From contig NZ_SJPI01000003.1 of the NCBI RefSeq assembly GCF_007859865.1, positions 744,001 to 808,000 on the forward strand: a DNA stretch of 64,000 nucleotides. The letters are read 5' to 3'. A program made the translations under genes and the position numbers. Under the pieces are notes generated by a model that worked only from the letters and a program-made list of their open reading frames with translations, was not told the DNA's origin and made no database searches. Origin of the DNA: Rubripirellula amarantea. GTDB lineage: Bacteria > Planctomycetota > Planctomycetia > Pirellulales > Pirellulaceae. Shown here piece by piece: positions 15,265 to 23,855 of this stretch (positions are counted from its first letter, which is position 1; each line of letters opens with the position of its first letter).

Positions 15265-18081
15265 TTACTTCCCACCTGCTGGCGAGCCCACCGCGGCCAT
15301 TGTTATTGATGGCGAGTGATAGGGATGACAGGCTTTTAGTTGACTCAACAACCGGTCCAATAGTTCGCGGTGTTTCTGCAATTGGCTTCGATACCCGTGG
15401 TGAAACGGAGCTTGCTTTAAGGCTTGCGACTGCAACCCCAGAGCTTCTGTTAATCGATCCATCGCCTCAGCCAGGGATCCCTGACTTTGACAGACGGTTC
15501 CCCGATTGTGCAGCACCGACGCAAGTTGGCTTAGTACTTCGTGGCGGGAATGGGATTGAGCGAACTCTTGTCGCAAAAGACTCTCGGCGGTCTCGAAAGC
15601 CTCAACCGCCGCACTACCATCTGCGTTTTCGTTCGCTGTAGCATTGGACCATAAGGCTTGCCCCAGATTGTTATGGGCCATGGCAAGCTGCATCTTCGAT
15701 GTCGCATTCGAGGGAGACTTGGCGCAAATATCATTAAGTAGTGGAATCGTTCTTTCTAATACTCGTACCGCTTCTTCGTATCTTGCCCCTCGGCTAAGCA
15801 CCGTCGCCAAATTGTTCCGTGAAACGGCAATCTGATAGTCAAGCGGTTGACTGATCGATGCATGAACCGCACTGGTGTCCTTGCCGTTGGCTTGTGATTG
15901 CTCAGCCAACAAGTCGTCTAAATCGGTAATGTTCGCAAGCAGCAACGACTCCGCCTCACCGAGATCGTTCTCCAGGCAGGTTGCCACTAGCGAGTTCCGG
16001 CATTCGATCAATTGCTGACGAAGCTCGACGTTCGATGGCGACTGTTGCAATGCATCCTGCAGTTGAGTCTGCGTTGTTAACAGGCATGTTCTTGCTTCAG
16101 CTACATCGCCACTTTGCCAAAGCAGCAGGCCGAGATTGTTCTTCGTCATCGCCATTTGCTGCCGATAGCTTGCATTGTCGGGGAATTTATCCACGAGATG
16201 CTCATGCAGTTCACTTGCTTGGCGATAGTGGTGCAAAGCTTCGGTAAAGCGGCCTTGATCTTTCTGAAGTGCGGCTAGGTTGTGAAGACACAATGCCATA
16301 TCAGCATCGTTAATGGTGGTCCCATTGAAGTCATCGCGAATGGCTGCATAGCCCGCCAAGGCTTCCAAGTATTTGTGCTCTGCTTGATCAATCTCGCCTA
16401 ACTGCGATAGCGTTGCCGCCAAACGGAAACGAACCTTCGCCAGGTCAGCGCCGAGCGCTGGTTTGTCTTCGGCGTATCTAAGAAAGTCTTCGTAGTAACG
16501 TTCTGCCTCGCGCAAAACTTCACTTCGGATTTGATCACCACCTGGAATGTTCGAAAGACGGCTCGACATCAAACCACCAAAACGATCAACCAGTGCGTGA
16601 GCCTGGTCAAGGTGCAGCCTCGCTTCCAAAGTTGCTTCATCCTTTAATCGGCTTTCCTTTGCAATTAGGAAAGTCGCTGCTCCCAGTCCACTAATGGCCA
16701 CCAACATCAAACAAAAAACCGATGCTACCAAACGTTGGCGACGAACCGCCCACCGCACGGCGCGCTCAACCGGCGTCGGGCGACGCGCGATTGTAGGTCG
16801 TCCATCAAGAAAGCGGCGAAGGTCTTCGGCAAGCTCGCCGGCTGTCGCATAGCGATCGTCTTTTCCCTTGGCGATTGACTTGAGAACGATGGTTTCAAGG
16901 TCCACTGCGATGGACGGATTGATTCGCCGAGGCAACGTCGGTTCGAGGCACTCGATGGCAGCGAACATCGTCTCACGATCCTCTGCCGCGAACGCTGGTG
17001 TCAGCGTCAATAGTTCATAGAGCGTGATCCCTAGCGAATAGATGTCAGTTCGATGATCGATCTCTTGGGGTTTACCAGAGATCTGTTCAGGACTCATGTA
17101 GCGAGCCGTGCCCATCACCTTTCCTTCGGCGGTTAGGTTTGACAAGCCTCTGGCTCGAGCGAGTCCGAAGTCAGCAACCCAAACCTTTCCTGTGGAATCG
17201 ATGAGGAGGTTGGATGGCTTGATGTCGCGATGAACCACACCTTGTTGGTGAGCGAAATCCAAGGCGTCGGCAACACAGATAATTGACTCGACTGAGTTTC
17301 GGATGTAGTCCCGGCTACGAATCGAATGCAACGTGCTGGCATGATCATCAAAGGCTACATGCGTTGTTCGATCAGCTTTCGCCCTTATATCCACTTTGCC
17401 CGACGACAAATCGCCGGATTCTTCAGCGAGCGAATCGGAGTCTTGAACGAACTTGCGAGATGGTGACGAGCTACGGTGGTTCCACCGAACGTTTTGCTCG
17501 ATCGTGGTATCATTTTGACGCTTCCTGCTTCGGTCAGGAGCCGCATACAGATCTGGATACTCAATGACCTGTTCCAGTGTCTGGCCGTCGATGAGCTGCA
17601 TGCTGTAGTAGTGCACACCACGTTCACACCCGACCGCGTAGACCGGAACGATGTGAGCATGATGCAAGGATGCAGCAGCCTGGGCTTCGTTTCGAAATCG
17701 AGCGACTTGTTGCTTGTCCAAGACAGCGGCAAAAGGCAACACCTTCAACGCCACGCTGCGACGCAAAGAAAGTTGCGTTGCTTCATAGACAACCCCCATG
17801 CCACCACGACCGATCTCTCGATTGAGACGGTAATCGCCCAGGACCGATCCATTGATCTCGGATTGCTGGTCAGGAGCAACGGATCGTTGGGCTTGTTTAG
17901 AAACGCGACAAAGAGCTTGCAACGTTTCTAAGTGCTGGCCCCAAAGTGCGCTGAGTTCCGGATGCTGGTCCAACAGCAATGAAGCGCCGCGTTCGTCTCC
18001 TTGTTCAAGACGCTCGGCGTACTTATTTAACAGTTCAGCGATCATGTCGTGGGGTTGTTCGGTTTTTTGATCCAAAATCAT
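15265..18081 (-). CDS. Membrane Ser/Thr protein kinase with TPR-like C-terminus
   Basis: This 938-residue protein has a short helical N-terminus and a Hanks-type kinase domain (about 80-430). The kinase carries G-R-G-G-M-G-V-V-Y-E, V-A-L-K-V-L, H-R-D-I-K-P-S-N-L-L and D-F-G-L-A-R, with activation-segment G-T-A-R-Y-M-S-P-E-Q. A Ser/Arg-rich insert of about 90 residues interrupts the domain before the catalytic loop. One transmembrane helix near residue 455 is followed by TPR-like repeats (L-A-A-L-Q-K-D-Q-G-R-F-T-E-A-L-H-H-Y) outside the kinase. The start overlaps the sigma factor stop as ATGA. Sigma factor plus Ser/Thr kinase in one operon is a known planctomycete arrangement. Confidence 0.93.
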   Translation of the reverse strand: MILDQKTEQPHDMIAELLNKYAERLEQGDERGASLLLDQHPELSALWGQHLETLQALCRVSKQAQRSVAPDQQSEINGSVLGDYRLNREIGRGGMGVVYEATQLSLRRSVALKVLPFAAVLDKQQVARFRNEAQAAASLHHAHIVPVYAVGCERGVHYYSMQLIDGQTLEQVIEYPDLYAAPDRSRKRQNDTTIEQNVRWNHRSSSPSRKFVQDSDSLAEESGDLSSGKVDIRAKADRTTHVAFDDHASTLHSIRSRDYIRNSVESIICVADALDFAHQQGVVHRDIKPSNLLIDSTGKVWVADFGLARARGLSNLTAEGKVMGTARYMSPEQISGKPQEIDHRTDIYSLGITLYELLTLTPAFAAEDRETMFAAIECLEPTLPRRINPSIAVDLETIVLKSIAKGKDDRYATAGELAEDLRRFLDGRPTIARRPTPVERAVRWAVRRQRLVASVFCLMLVAISGLGAATFLIAKESRLKDEATLEARLHLDQAHALVDRFGGLMSSRLSNIPGGDQIRSEVLREAERYYEDFLRYAEDKPALGADLAKVRFRLAATLSQLGEIDQAEHKYLEALAGYAAIRDDFNGTTINDADMALCLHNLAALQKDQGRFTEALHHYRQASELHEHLVDKFPDNASYRQQMAMTKNNLGLLLWQSGDVAEARTCLLTTQTQLQDALQQSPSNVELRQQLIECRNSLVATCLENDLGEAESLLLANITDLDDLLAEQSQANGKDTSAVHASISQPLDYQIAVSRNNLATVLSRGARYEEAVRVLERTIPLLNDICAKSPSNATSKMQLAMAHNNLGQALWSNATANENADGSAAVEAFETAESLLRQEFAQSHSRHEVLSQLASVLHNRGTVCQSQGSLAEAMDRLTEALGLQSQALKQAPFHHGYRSQLQKHRELLDRLLSQLKACHPYHSPSITMAAVGSPAGGK

Positions 18082-18707
18082 GATTGCTTCTCCATTGCCA
18101 AACGCAGATGTTCGATTGCCCTAAGCCAAAGCATTCTGACCGCGCCCGAGGTACGTTCCATTCGATCTGCCACTTCGGCGAAATCAAGCCCTTCGAGATG
18201 CCGAAGAACAATGACGGTCCGATAGTCTGAGGGTAACTGTTCGAGTGCAGCAGCTAGTTCCGATAGCGTTTCTTGATGCCCCGCTTCTGAAGCAGGCGAA
18301 CGGTAAGCGTCCGCAGCAAGTGCTGAAAGTCGCTGATGCGAATGATCTACGGAAGCGGAAAGGCTTCCTACAAGTTGTTCGCGATGGACGCTACGTTTTG
18401 CGGCCAACATATGAGTTCCTACGGCGTTTGCGATATTGTGTACTAAGACTTGACGGAGCCAACCGGTGAATTCATGAAGTTCGAGACCATGGAAATTTGC
18501 AATGTCGCGGTGCGCCTCCATCAGTGTCTCTTGAACTACATCAGACGGGCTGACCCGGTGCTGGATTCGCTTGTCTAAATGAGTGCGTGAAAGGACGTGC
18601 AGGTAACCTGAAAAGCTTGCTAAAAGGCGATCAAGACTCTCGGTATCGCCGGAGATAGCCCGGCGGAACAAATCGAGTCTTTCTTCGGGATCTCCACAAT
18701 CTGTCAC
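18078..18707 (-). CDS. ECF-type RNA polymerase sigma factor
   Basis: This 209-residue protein has sigma region 2 (about 15-90, with H-R-V-S-P-S-D-V-V-Q-E-T) and region 4 (about 150-205, with L-P-S-D-Y-R-T-V-I-V-L-R-H-L-E-G-L). It lacks regions 1 and 3, as expected for the ECF group, and matches the planctomycete type encoded with Ser/Thr kinases. It overlaps the kinase start by 4 nt. No anti-sigma gene is adjacent, so the neighbouring membrane kinase may supply the control, which is inference. The start at 18707 follows AGGGAGTGTTAGGTG on the minus strand. Confidence 0.92.
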   Translation of the reverse strand: MTDCGDPEERLDLFRRAISGDTESLDRLLASFSGYLHVLSRTHLDKRIQHRVSPSDVVQETLMEAHRDIANFHGLELHEFTGWLRQVLVHNIANAVGTHMLAAKRSVHREQLVGSLSASVDHSHQRLSALAADAYRSPASEAGHQETLSELAAALEQLPSDYRTVIVLRHLEGLDFAEVADRMERTSGAVRMLWLRAIEHLRLAMEKQS

Positions 18708-18887
18708 CTAACACTCCCTAATACGCTTGGCCAAAACGAAGCTTATTTGTCACGCTCAAATTGGTAATTTTTTCTAACGTGACACCGATTAGTGTCCGGA
18801 GCTTTGCTATTTCCTACCGCGGCCATACTTTTGCATGGGGCTCGTTCTAGTCGCCACCTTGAGGCCCGCCCCAAGCATTTAACCGGC

Positions 18888-18909
18888 ATTCAATCGGTAT
18901 TCAATCTGG
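18888..18909. repeat. 11-bp tandem repeat, candidate activator site
   Basis: ATTCAATC plus three bases is repeated twice with 9 of 11 positions identical. It lies 95 bp upstream of the -24 box at 19004, the same layout as the 11-bp tandem repeat at 423-444. A regulatory role is inferred. Confidence 0.35.
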
Positions 18910-19003
18910 CGTTTTCAAACGGGTCCATGACGTTGATTCCCATCCGCTGGGCTTCGCCGCTTTGTTGCCGGCACGCTTATCTAATTCCGCGTTTTGATAG
19001 CTT

Positions 19004-19018
19004 TGGCACGGCTTGTGC
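19004..19018 (+). promoter_or_regulatory. Sigma-54 promoter of the 19087 gene
   Basis: TTTGGCACGGCTTGTGC has a perfect TTGGCACG -24 element and a TGC at -12 with GG and GC 12 bp apart. The predicted start near 19030 leaves a 57-nt leader. Confidence 0.68.
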
Positions 19019-19086
19019 CTTATTTCGCCTTCCTTGCTAGGAGCTTTCCTGCCTACCCAAACCTCGTTGCATCGGAGTGCCATATT

Positions 19087-20241
19087 ATGAAACACCGCCG
19101 GAATTTCCGCCAGACTCGACGCTTTTTTGTCACCTCTGTCGCGCTCGCCTTCACCGTCTCGCTAGCTCATGCCCAAGAAACGCAGCCGATTTCCAAGACA
19201 GAAACCTTGCGACAGTCAATTGTCGACAAAGGACTTGCTTTCTTGGCTAACGAAGGTCAGTCCGACGCGGGCACATTTTCGGACAAAGTCGGTCCCGGTG
19301 TCACAGCACTAGCGGTTACGTCGGCGCTGCGAAACGGCCGCGGCGTTGACGAACCGATCGTTGCCGAGGGATTGGACGCATTGGAAAGCTACGTCAAACC
19401 CGATGGAGGCATCTACGGGAACGGCCGGCTGAAGAACTACGAAACCTGCGTCTCGATCGTCTGTTTTGCTGAAGCGAATAATTCACCCACGAACAAGAAT
19501 CCGGGCAAGTACAACGAGCTGATCAATCGTGCCAAAGACTTTGTCACCGGTGTTCAGTACGGCAAGGGAAAACGCGAACCGTCGGACCCTTGGTACGGTG
19601 GCGTGGGCTACGGTGGTGAAGGCCGTCCAGACCTCTCCAACACTGGCTACTTCATTGAAGCGTTACGAGCAGCCGAAACCGGTCCTGACGATCCAGCTAT
19701 TCAGCGAGCACTCGCCTTTGTTTCGCGGTGCCAGAATCTTGATGCCGAATACAACGATACCCAGTTCGCCGCGAAGGTCGATGACGGAGGATTCTACTAC
19801 GAAATCCCAACAACAAAAATTGACCCAAGCACTTCGGATGAACGATACACACCCAACGGTGGACTACGAAGTTATGGCTCGATGGGCTACACGGGACTCA
19901 AGAGCATGATCTTTGCTGGGCTTACGCCAAACGATCCCCGCGTTAAAGCGGCTCAGCAATGGATCACGGATCACTACAGCGTCGAAGAGAACCCAGGAAT
20001 GGGTTCCGCTGGGTTGTATTACTACTACCACACCTTCGCATCGGGTCTCAACGCGAGCGGCTTAAAAACGGTCGATCAAAGCGACGGAACGAAGCACGAT
20101 TGGAAAGCTGACTTGGTTGCTGAACTTGCCAAGCGGCAAAACGATGATGGGTCTTGGAGCAACGACAATCAGCGTTGGTTCGAGAACGATAAAAACCTTG
20201 CAACTAGCTTTGCATTAATGGCCTTGGCCTATTGCAAATAA
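19087..20241 (+). CDS. Secreted prenyltransferase/squalene-cyclase-fold protein
   Basis: This 384-residue protein starts at the ATG at 19087, behind CGGAG. It has a signal peptide cleaved near L-A-H-A-Q-E (about residue 28). The mature part has alpha-toroid repeats of the prenyltransferase/squalene oxidase type, for example G-P-G-V-T-A-L-A-V-T-S, S-N-T-G-Y-F-I-E-A-L and a final Q-N-D-D-G-S-W-S-N. The DxDD catalytic motif of cyclases is not seen, and export argues against terpene cyclisation. A structural or binding role is more likely. A membrane protein gene lies 92 bp downstream on the same strand. Confidence 0.85.
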   Translation: MKHRRNFRQTRRFFVTSVALAFTVSLAHAQETQPISKTETLRQSIVDKGLAFLANEGQSDAGTFSDKVGPGVTALAVTSALRNGRGVDEPIVAEGLDALESYVKPDGGIYGNGRLKNYETCVSIVCFAEANNSPTNKNPGKYNELINRAKDFVTGVQYGKGKREPSDPWYGGVGYGGEGRPDLSNTGYFIEALRAAETGPDDPAIQRALAFVSRCQNLDAEYNDTQFAAKVDDGGFYYEIPTTKIDPSTSDERYTPNGGLRSYGSMGYTGLKSMIFAGLTPNDPRVKAAQQWITDHYSVEENPGMGSAGLYYYYHTFASGLNASGLKTVDQSDGTKHDWKADLVAELAKRQNDDGSWSNDNQRWFENDKNLATSFALMALAYCK

Positions 20242-20333
20242 GCGAAGTCAACAGAGGAGTCTTCGAGCGCACGCAGACGCATTGCAATCCGTTCCAGCGG
20301 TTTACTCGTTGCGTTGAAACGTCAGAATTACCA

Positions 20334-21074
20334 ATGAAAACCAAGCAAATTTGGATTATCCATATCGTCACGTTGATTGCGTTTCCTTTGTGGATCGCAG
20401 TCGATCCGTCCGTCGAATCGATAATGCAAAGGCTTGATTTTTCGGACGCGATGGGCAACACGGACTGGTTTAGATTCGGTGCTTTCAGCATTACTTCGGT
20501 GGTCGCGGCGGTCACCCTTATTGCACTGTTCGCGAGAATGCTGGGGCGTTCTAAGAATGCACTAGACAGTTCTAAGAATGCACTAGGCAGTCGCTCCATA
20601 CGGCAGTTGTTTGTGCTGGTCGGCGTGATTGCGATTTGGTGTTCGGTGGGGCGTTACCACCAATCCATTGCGTGGCAAGGCAAACGCATTCGATTTGCAA
20701 GTCGTGTTGATCAACTCGAAGCGATCGCTTCGACCTTTCGAGACGACTGGCCGACGACTGATGGACAACGTAATGCGGTCGGACCGTTCATGGCTTATCC
20801 ATTTGGTCGCCCGACAACGCTTGTGTTGTTGGAAGCGCCTCGCATCGAAAGTCGCCTCGTCTACATCAGTGCAATCGAACGTTGTGCGAATGGTGCGATC
20901 AAGTTGCAGTTAACCGGCACTGATGGTGGCGACTGGGCCGAGTGGCATCCGCCCAACAGTAGACCCTCCTCTTTCATTGGTGGGCTTTCAGATCCGCATG
21001 AACTAGAAACCGCAACGTCGATTGGCCGCGGATGGTTTTTGGTGCGTTATCGTGCCGAGCAGCCAATCGTTTGA
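20334..21074 (+). CDS. Membrane protein of unknown function
   Basis: This 246-residue protein has three predicted membrane helices (about residues 5-22, 43-62 and 87-105) and then a soluble domain of about 140 residues with many Trp and Arg. Between helices 2 and 3 the sequence S-K-N-A-L-D-S-S-K-N-A-L-G-S reflects a 21-bp tandem duplication. The start at 20334 is chosen because the longer frame from 20232 would begin inside the upstream stop region with no hydrophobic content. It probably shares a transcript with the secreted protein before it. No family was recognised. Confidence 0.65.
   Translation: MKTKQIWIIHIVTLIAFPLWIAVDPSVESIMQRLDFSDAMGNTDWFRFGAFSITSVVAAVTLIALFARMLGRSKNALDSSKNALGSRSIRQLFVLVGVIAIWCSVGRYHQSIAWQGKRIRFASRVDQLEAIASTFRDDWPTTDGQRNAVGPFMAYPFGRPTTLVLLEAPRIESRLVYISAIERCANGAIKLQLTGTDGGDWAEWHPPNSRPSSFIGGLSDPHELETATSIGRGWFLVRYRAEQPIV
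20548..20589 (+). repeat. 21-bp in-frame tandem duplication inside a gene
   Basis: Two 21-bp copies (20548-20568 and 20569-20589) differ at one base. The unit encodes seven residues, so a change in copy number would keep the frame. It lies in the loop between two membrane helices. Confidence 0.85.
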
Positions 21075-21081
21075 ACAAGGC

Positions 21082-21309
21082 TCACTTCGTCAAAACAAGT
21101 TTGCCTTGCCGGGTGCTCTGTAGCCGATAAAGCTTCCCTTGGTACTCGATCCAAATCTCATCACCACAGAGTGCGAGCTCTTCAAACCGGAGTATTTTCC
21201 GGGCCAGATTTTCTTGGGGCGCATCACTTTGGCTTGCGCATCGTTCGCCCTGAGGATCATCAGAAGGCAGAGGCATAGAGCTGGTAGGGGAGTAAGAGAC
21301 GGCGGGCAT
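21082..21309 (-). CDS. hemP: Hemin uptake protein HemP
   Basis: This small protein of about 75 residues ends with the HemP signature: I-W-I-E-Y-Q-G-K-L-Y-R-L, then T-R-Q-G-K-L-V-L-T-K at the very C-terminus. The N-terminal 30 residues are polar and not conserved. The ATG at 21307-21309 lies in the loop of a GGCGGG-CAT-CCCGCC inverted repeat, so the start is uncertain; in-frame upstream codons exist. HemP is a short protein found with heme acquisition genes in many bacteria. No heme receptor or transporter is seen nearby. It is convergent with the membrane protein at 20334-21074, 7 bp apart. Confidence 0.8.
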   Translation of the reverse strand: MPAVSYSPTSSMPLPSDDPQGERCASQSDAPQENLARKILRFEELALCGDEIWIEYQGKLYRLQSTRQGKLVLTK

Positions 21310-21668
21310 CCCGCCTTGTTGCGAACGGGTCTCATTAAGAAAACTCCCGGAGTCAATTTTGTCAACGTCGGCTGCGAAAAAAAAAATGGCCGTGTTTTTC
21401 AGTGCCAAACGAAGGCCTGCTCGAGAATTTTGAAAGCTGGGGCTTTCGCGGCCAACCCCAAGCACCTAGAATCGGCCTTGTTGAGATCAATTCTCAACAG
21501 CCTTCCAAGGTAGCAAGCAAGACCAATCGGTGCTGGCATTCGTGCGTCTGAAGACGCCAAAATCGCCCACTCGACTTTGATCCAGCGAGCAAGACAGAAG
21601 CGCCGCACCCCGTTGCATCGTGCAACGAGCGGGCGATTTTCGTGACTTGTTTTGCAGAGGTCAGTGCT
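21310..21668. other. Divergent intergenic region with stacked stem-loops
   Basis: This region lies between hemP and the PEP-CTERM/DUF1559 fusion gene. It contains an A10 tract near 21380 and a series of stem-loops from 21544 to 21640, described separately. No sigma-54-like promoter with the right spacing was found. Confidence 0.6.
21544..21640. other. Structured leader: three stem-loops upstream of the fusion gene
   Basis: The first hairpin is GCGTCT-GA-AGACGC (21544-21557). The second is a long-range pair, AAAATCGCCC (21559-21568) with GGGCGATTTT (21631-21640), extending inward through CTCG/CGAG. Inside it sits CGTTGCA-TCG-TGCAACG (21611-21627). The structure ends 28 bp before the ATG at 21669, so it could shape a 5' leader or act as a terminator for leftward reading. 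Confidence 0.5.
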
Positions 21669-23384
21669 ATGCATTGGTGTCGTTTTGTTTGGATCTCACT
21701 CGCCGTCTCTTACGGTGGGCTCGTATCTTCTTCGGCTGCATTCGCAGCGATTTATGTTCCCGGCGATGTTGTGCCGAATGTCTCCGGTGAAATCTTTGGA
21801 TGGTCCCGTGGCGATGCGAACAGCACCTACAGCGGTTGGGACGTGTTCGAAGCCGCGATACTGCCGAACAATCCCATTAACGGTTTTGTGGATTCAACTC
21901 CGGACATCGCAGGACAGTTCGGAACCGCTAGCTCGATTGCCGTTGGTCCGGGCGGCATTTCTGTCGAAAGCGGGAATGCGTATTCGCCGTTTGCACCGCT
22001 TAGCTTTCAATCCACAATCAATTCAGGAACCAGTGGAGGCGACAACACGAGAATCGTCGCCCAGTTCCAAACAGGCGGCAGTGAACTGAATTACGGCGGT
22101 TTGCTGTTGAGCTTTGACGAACTGACCGCGGGAACGATCGCTCCTACCTTCGCCATGGAAACCAGTCGAACGTCGTTGGGCGGTTCCAGCGGCGACATGA
22201 TTCAATATCTCGCGATTTGGGACCTTACCACGAGCCAAGATTCGTTTCGCCTAGACTTTGGTGCAGCGGGGAGCTCATTGTCGTTGCAACAATTCCATGT
22301 TGACACGTTCACTCAAAGCACGGCTTTTGCCTCACCCACTGCCGTTCCCGAACCGGGTAGCTGGGCACTCCTAGGACTTGTTGCCGGCGGTGTGTTACTG
22401 CGACGCCGACGTGATAAGAATGGTCGATCGCATCGCAAAGCCAATCGCCGACGAGCAGGATTTACTCTGATCGAGTTGTTGGTCGTCATCGCCATCATTG
22501 GCATTTTGATCGGCTTACTATTGCCCGGCGTTCAAGCCGCACGCGAAGCGGCACGTCGCATGTCGTGCAGCAACAACCTTAAGCAGGTCGGGTTGGCTAT
22601 GCACAATTACAACAACGTCCATCGCAAATTACCGCCCAGTGCATTGGGCGTTCGCGTCGGCGGAACCAATCGAGAGCCCATTCAGCAAGGTGGACTCACG
22701 GCTTTTGTGTCCATTCTGCCTTTCTTGGAACAGTCGTCGTTGTTCGAGCAGTTCGACTTGACTTCGGATGCTTGGTCGCCGCAGAACGAAGTGCCGGCCA
22801 GCAAGACTCCGGAAGTCTATCTTTGCCCTTCGATGTCATTTCCCAACGTGGGCGGCTCACCGGATGGGTACTCCAGTTACGCAGTTTCCACTGGTACCAA
22901 GAAGTATCGCAACCAGATCCACGATGGTGCGATCGTTGATGCGATGAACGTGTTTCGCAATGAACGAGTAACGGCGGGATTGCCCGATGATTCCTCTTGG
23001 CTTTCTTGGGTCACCGTCGATGATATCTCCAATGCAGACGGAACCACGAACACCTTGCTTGCCGGCGAATTCGGTGTCCAGGTTCGCGAAACGTCGTCTT
23101 TACCGTTTCCCTATCCTGGATCGGGTGGCGAAAGCGCTGGAAAATGGGCGTTAAGCTATCCCTACCATTCCACGGCATCCACTTTTGGAAAATTCAACGC
23201 GACTGAAATCTCGTTGTTTGACATACCCTCGTACGAATCGTTTCGAGGGCCACATATTTCCGGCGTACAGTTTGTACTTAGCGATGGCGGGGTTCGGTTT
23301 CTGACGGAATCGGTTGACGCTGTAATCCTGCAACGACTGACTGCTCGCAACGATGGTGAAGTGATCGACAAGGAACCTTGGTAA
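21669..23384 (+). CDS. PEP-CTERM protein fused in frame to a DUF1559 pseudopilin
   Basis: This 571-residue protein appears to join two complete proteins. Residues 1-27 form a signal peptide, and about 28-220 form a beta-rich secreted domain rich in Gly, Ser and Thr. A PEP-CTERM anchor follows near 226-250 ([11 protein letters not shown], then hydrophobic, then R-R-R-R). About 15 residues later a type IV pilin-like start appears ([17 protein letters not shown]), with the DUF1559 motifs A-R-E-A-A-R-R and C-S-N-N-L-K-Q. The C-terminus has L-S-D-G-G-V-R-F-L as in free DUF1559 proteins. The ATG at 21669 is behind AGAGG. It overlaps the next lipoprotein gene by 1 nt. Confidence 0.9.
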   Translation: MHWCRFVWISLAVSYGGLVSSSAAFAAIYVPGDVVPNVSGEIFGWSRGDANSTYSGWDVFEAAILPNNPINGFVDSTPDIAGQFGTASSIAVGPGGISVESGNAYSPFAPLSFQSTINSGTSGGDNTRIVAQFQTGGSELNYGGLLLSFDELTAGTIAPTFAMETSRTSLGGSSGDMIQYLAIWDLTTSQDSFRLDFGAAGSSLSLQQFHVDTFTQSTAFASPTAVPEPGSWALLGLVAGGVLLRRRRDKNGRSHRKANRRRAGFTLIELLVVIAIIGILIGLLLPGVQAAREAARRMSCSNNLKQVGLAMHNYNNVHRKLPPSALGVRVGGTNREPIQQGGLTAFVSILPFLEQSSLFEQFDLTSDAWSPQNEVPASKTPEVYLCPSMSFPNVGGSPDGYSSYAVSTGTKKYRNQIHDGAIVDAMNVFRNERVTAGLPDDSSWLSWVTVDDISNADGTTNTLLAGEFGVQVRETSSLPFPYPGSGGESAGKWALSYPYHSTASTFGKFNATEISLFDIPSYESFRGPHISGVQFVLSDGGVRFLTESVDAVILQRLTARNDGEVIDKEPW

Positions 23385-23815
23385 TGCGTCGCGTGTACAA
23401 ATCGCTGATTCTTGCTCTTGCGATTTCAACTTGCGTGGTGGGTTGCAAAGACTCTGCATCCCCTTCGGTAGAAGCAACCGGCATCGTGATGGCTGACGGA
23501 GAACCTTTATCGGGGGCGGTGGTGACGCTGGAACCGATGCGTCAGACAACCGGTCCTAATGCTTCGGTTCCCGTATTCGATGGCAAGTTTGAAGTCCCTG
23601 CAAGTGCGGGCCTGCATGGCGGTTTGTACCGAGTTCGCGTTGCCATGATTCCGGCAGAGATTCGCAAAAGCATCCCTGCCGAACAAGCAACGAATCTACC
23701 TCCCGACGATGCGATGATTGATCCTGCGTTTGACGCAAACAGCGATCTCACATGCGAACTTAAGCCCGACCAAGCGAACTCACTTTCTTTCGCGGTCGCG
23801 TTCTTGAATCCCTAA
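23384..23815 (+). CDS. Small lipoprotein with transthyretin-like domain
   Basis: This 143-residue protein starts at the ATG that overlaps the upstream stop (TAATG). It has a lipoprotein signal with lipobox V-V-G-C at about residue 20. The mature part is beta-rich (G-I-V-M-A-D-G-E-P-L-S-G-A-V-V-T-L near 33-50), the pattern of carboxypeptidase-regulatory/transthyretin-like domains common downstream of DUF1559 genes in planctomycetes. It is likely an envelope partner of the preceding fusion protein. The domain call is by pattern only. Confidence 0.8.
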   Translation: MRRVYKSLILALAISTCVVGCKDSASPSVEATGIVMADGEPLSGAVVTLEPMRQTTGPNASVPVFDGKFEVPASAGLHGGLYRVRVAMIPAEIRKSIPAEQATNLPPDDAMIDPAFDANSDLTCELKPDQANSLSFAVAFLNP

Positions 23816-23855
23816 TTTTTGCAACAACCTACCTCTCCACCAATCCCTGAGAATA

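Larger units (their letters stand above)
18708..19086. other. Divergent intergenic region with tandem repeat and sigma-54 promoter
   Basis: This region separates the sigma-factor operon from the secreted prenyltransferase-fold gene. It holds an 11-bp tandem repeat (ATTCAATCGGT/ATTCAATCTGG, 18888-18909) and a sigma-54-type promoter at 19004-19018. The long rightward frame at 18792-19040 shows no family features. Confidence 0.55.

Noticed and set aside
18728-18742. Another GG-N10-GC match, TGGCCAAAACGAAGC
   Set aside because: The spacing is right but -12 reads AAGC and it lies far from any start, so it is within chance expectation.
21090-21365. Alternative frame across hemP with a GGGAG ribosome-binding site
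   Set aside because: Its sequence has no HemP features; the other frame ends in the conserved LYRL...TRQGKLVLTK.
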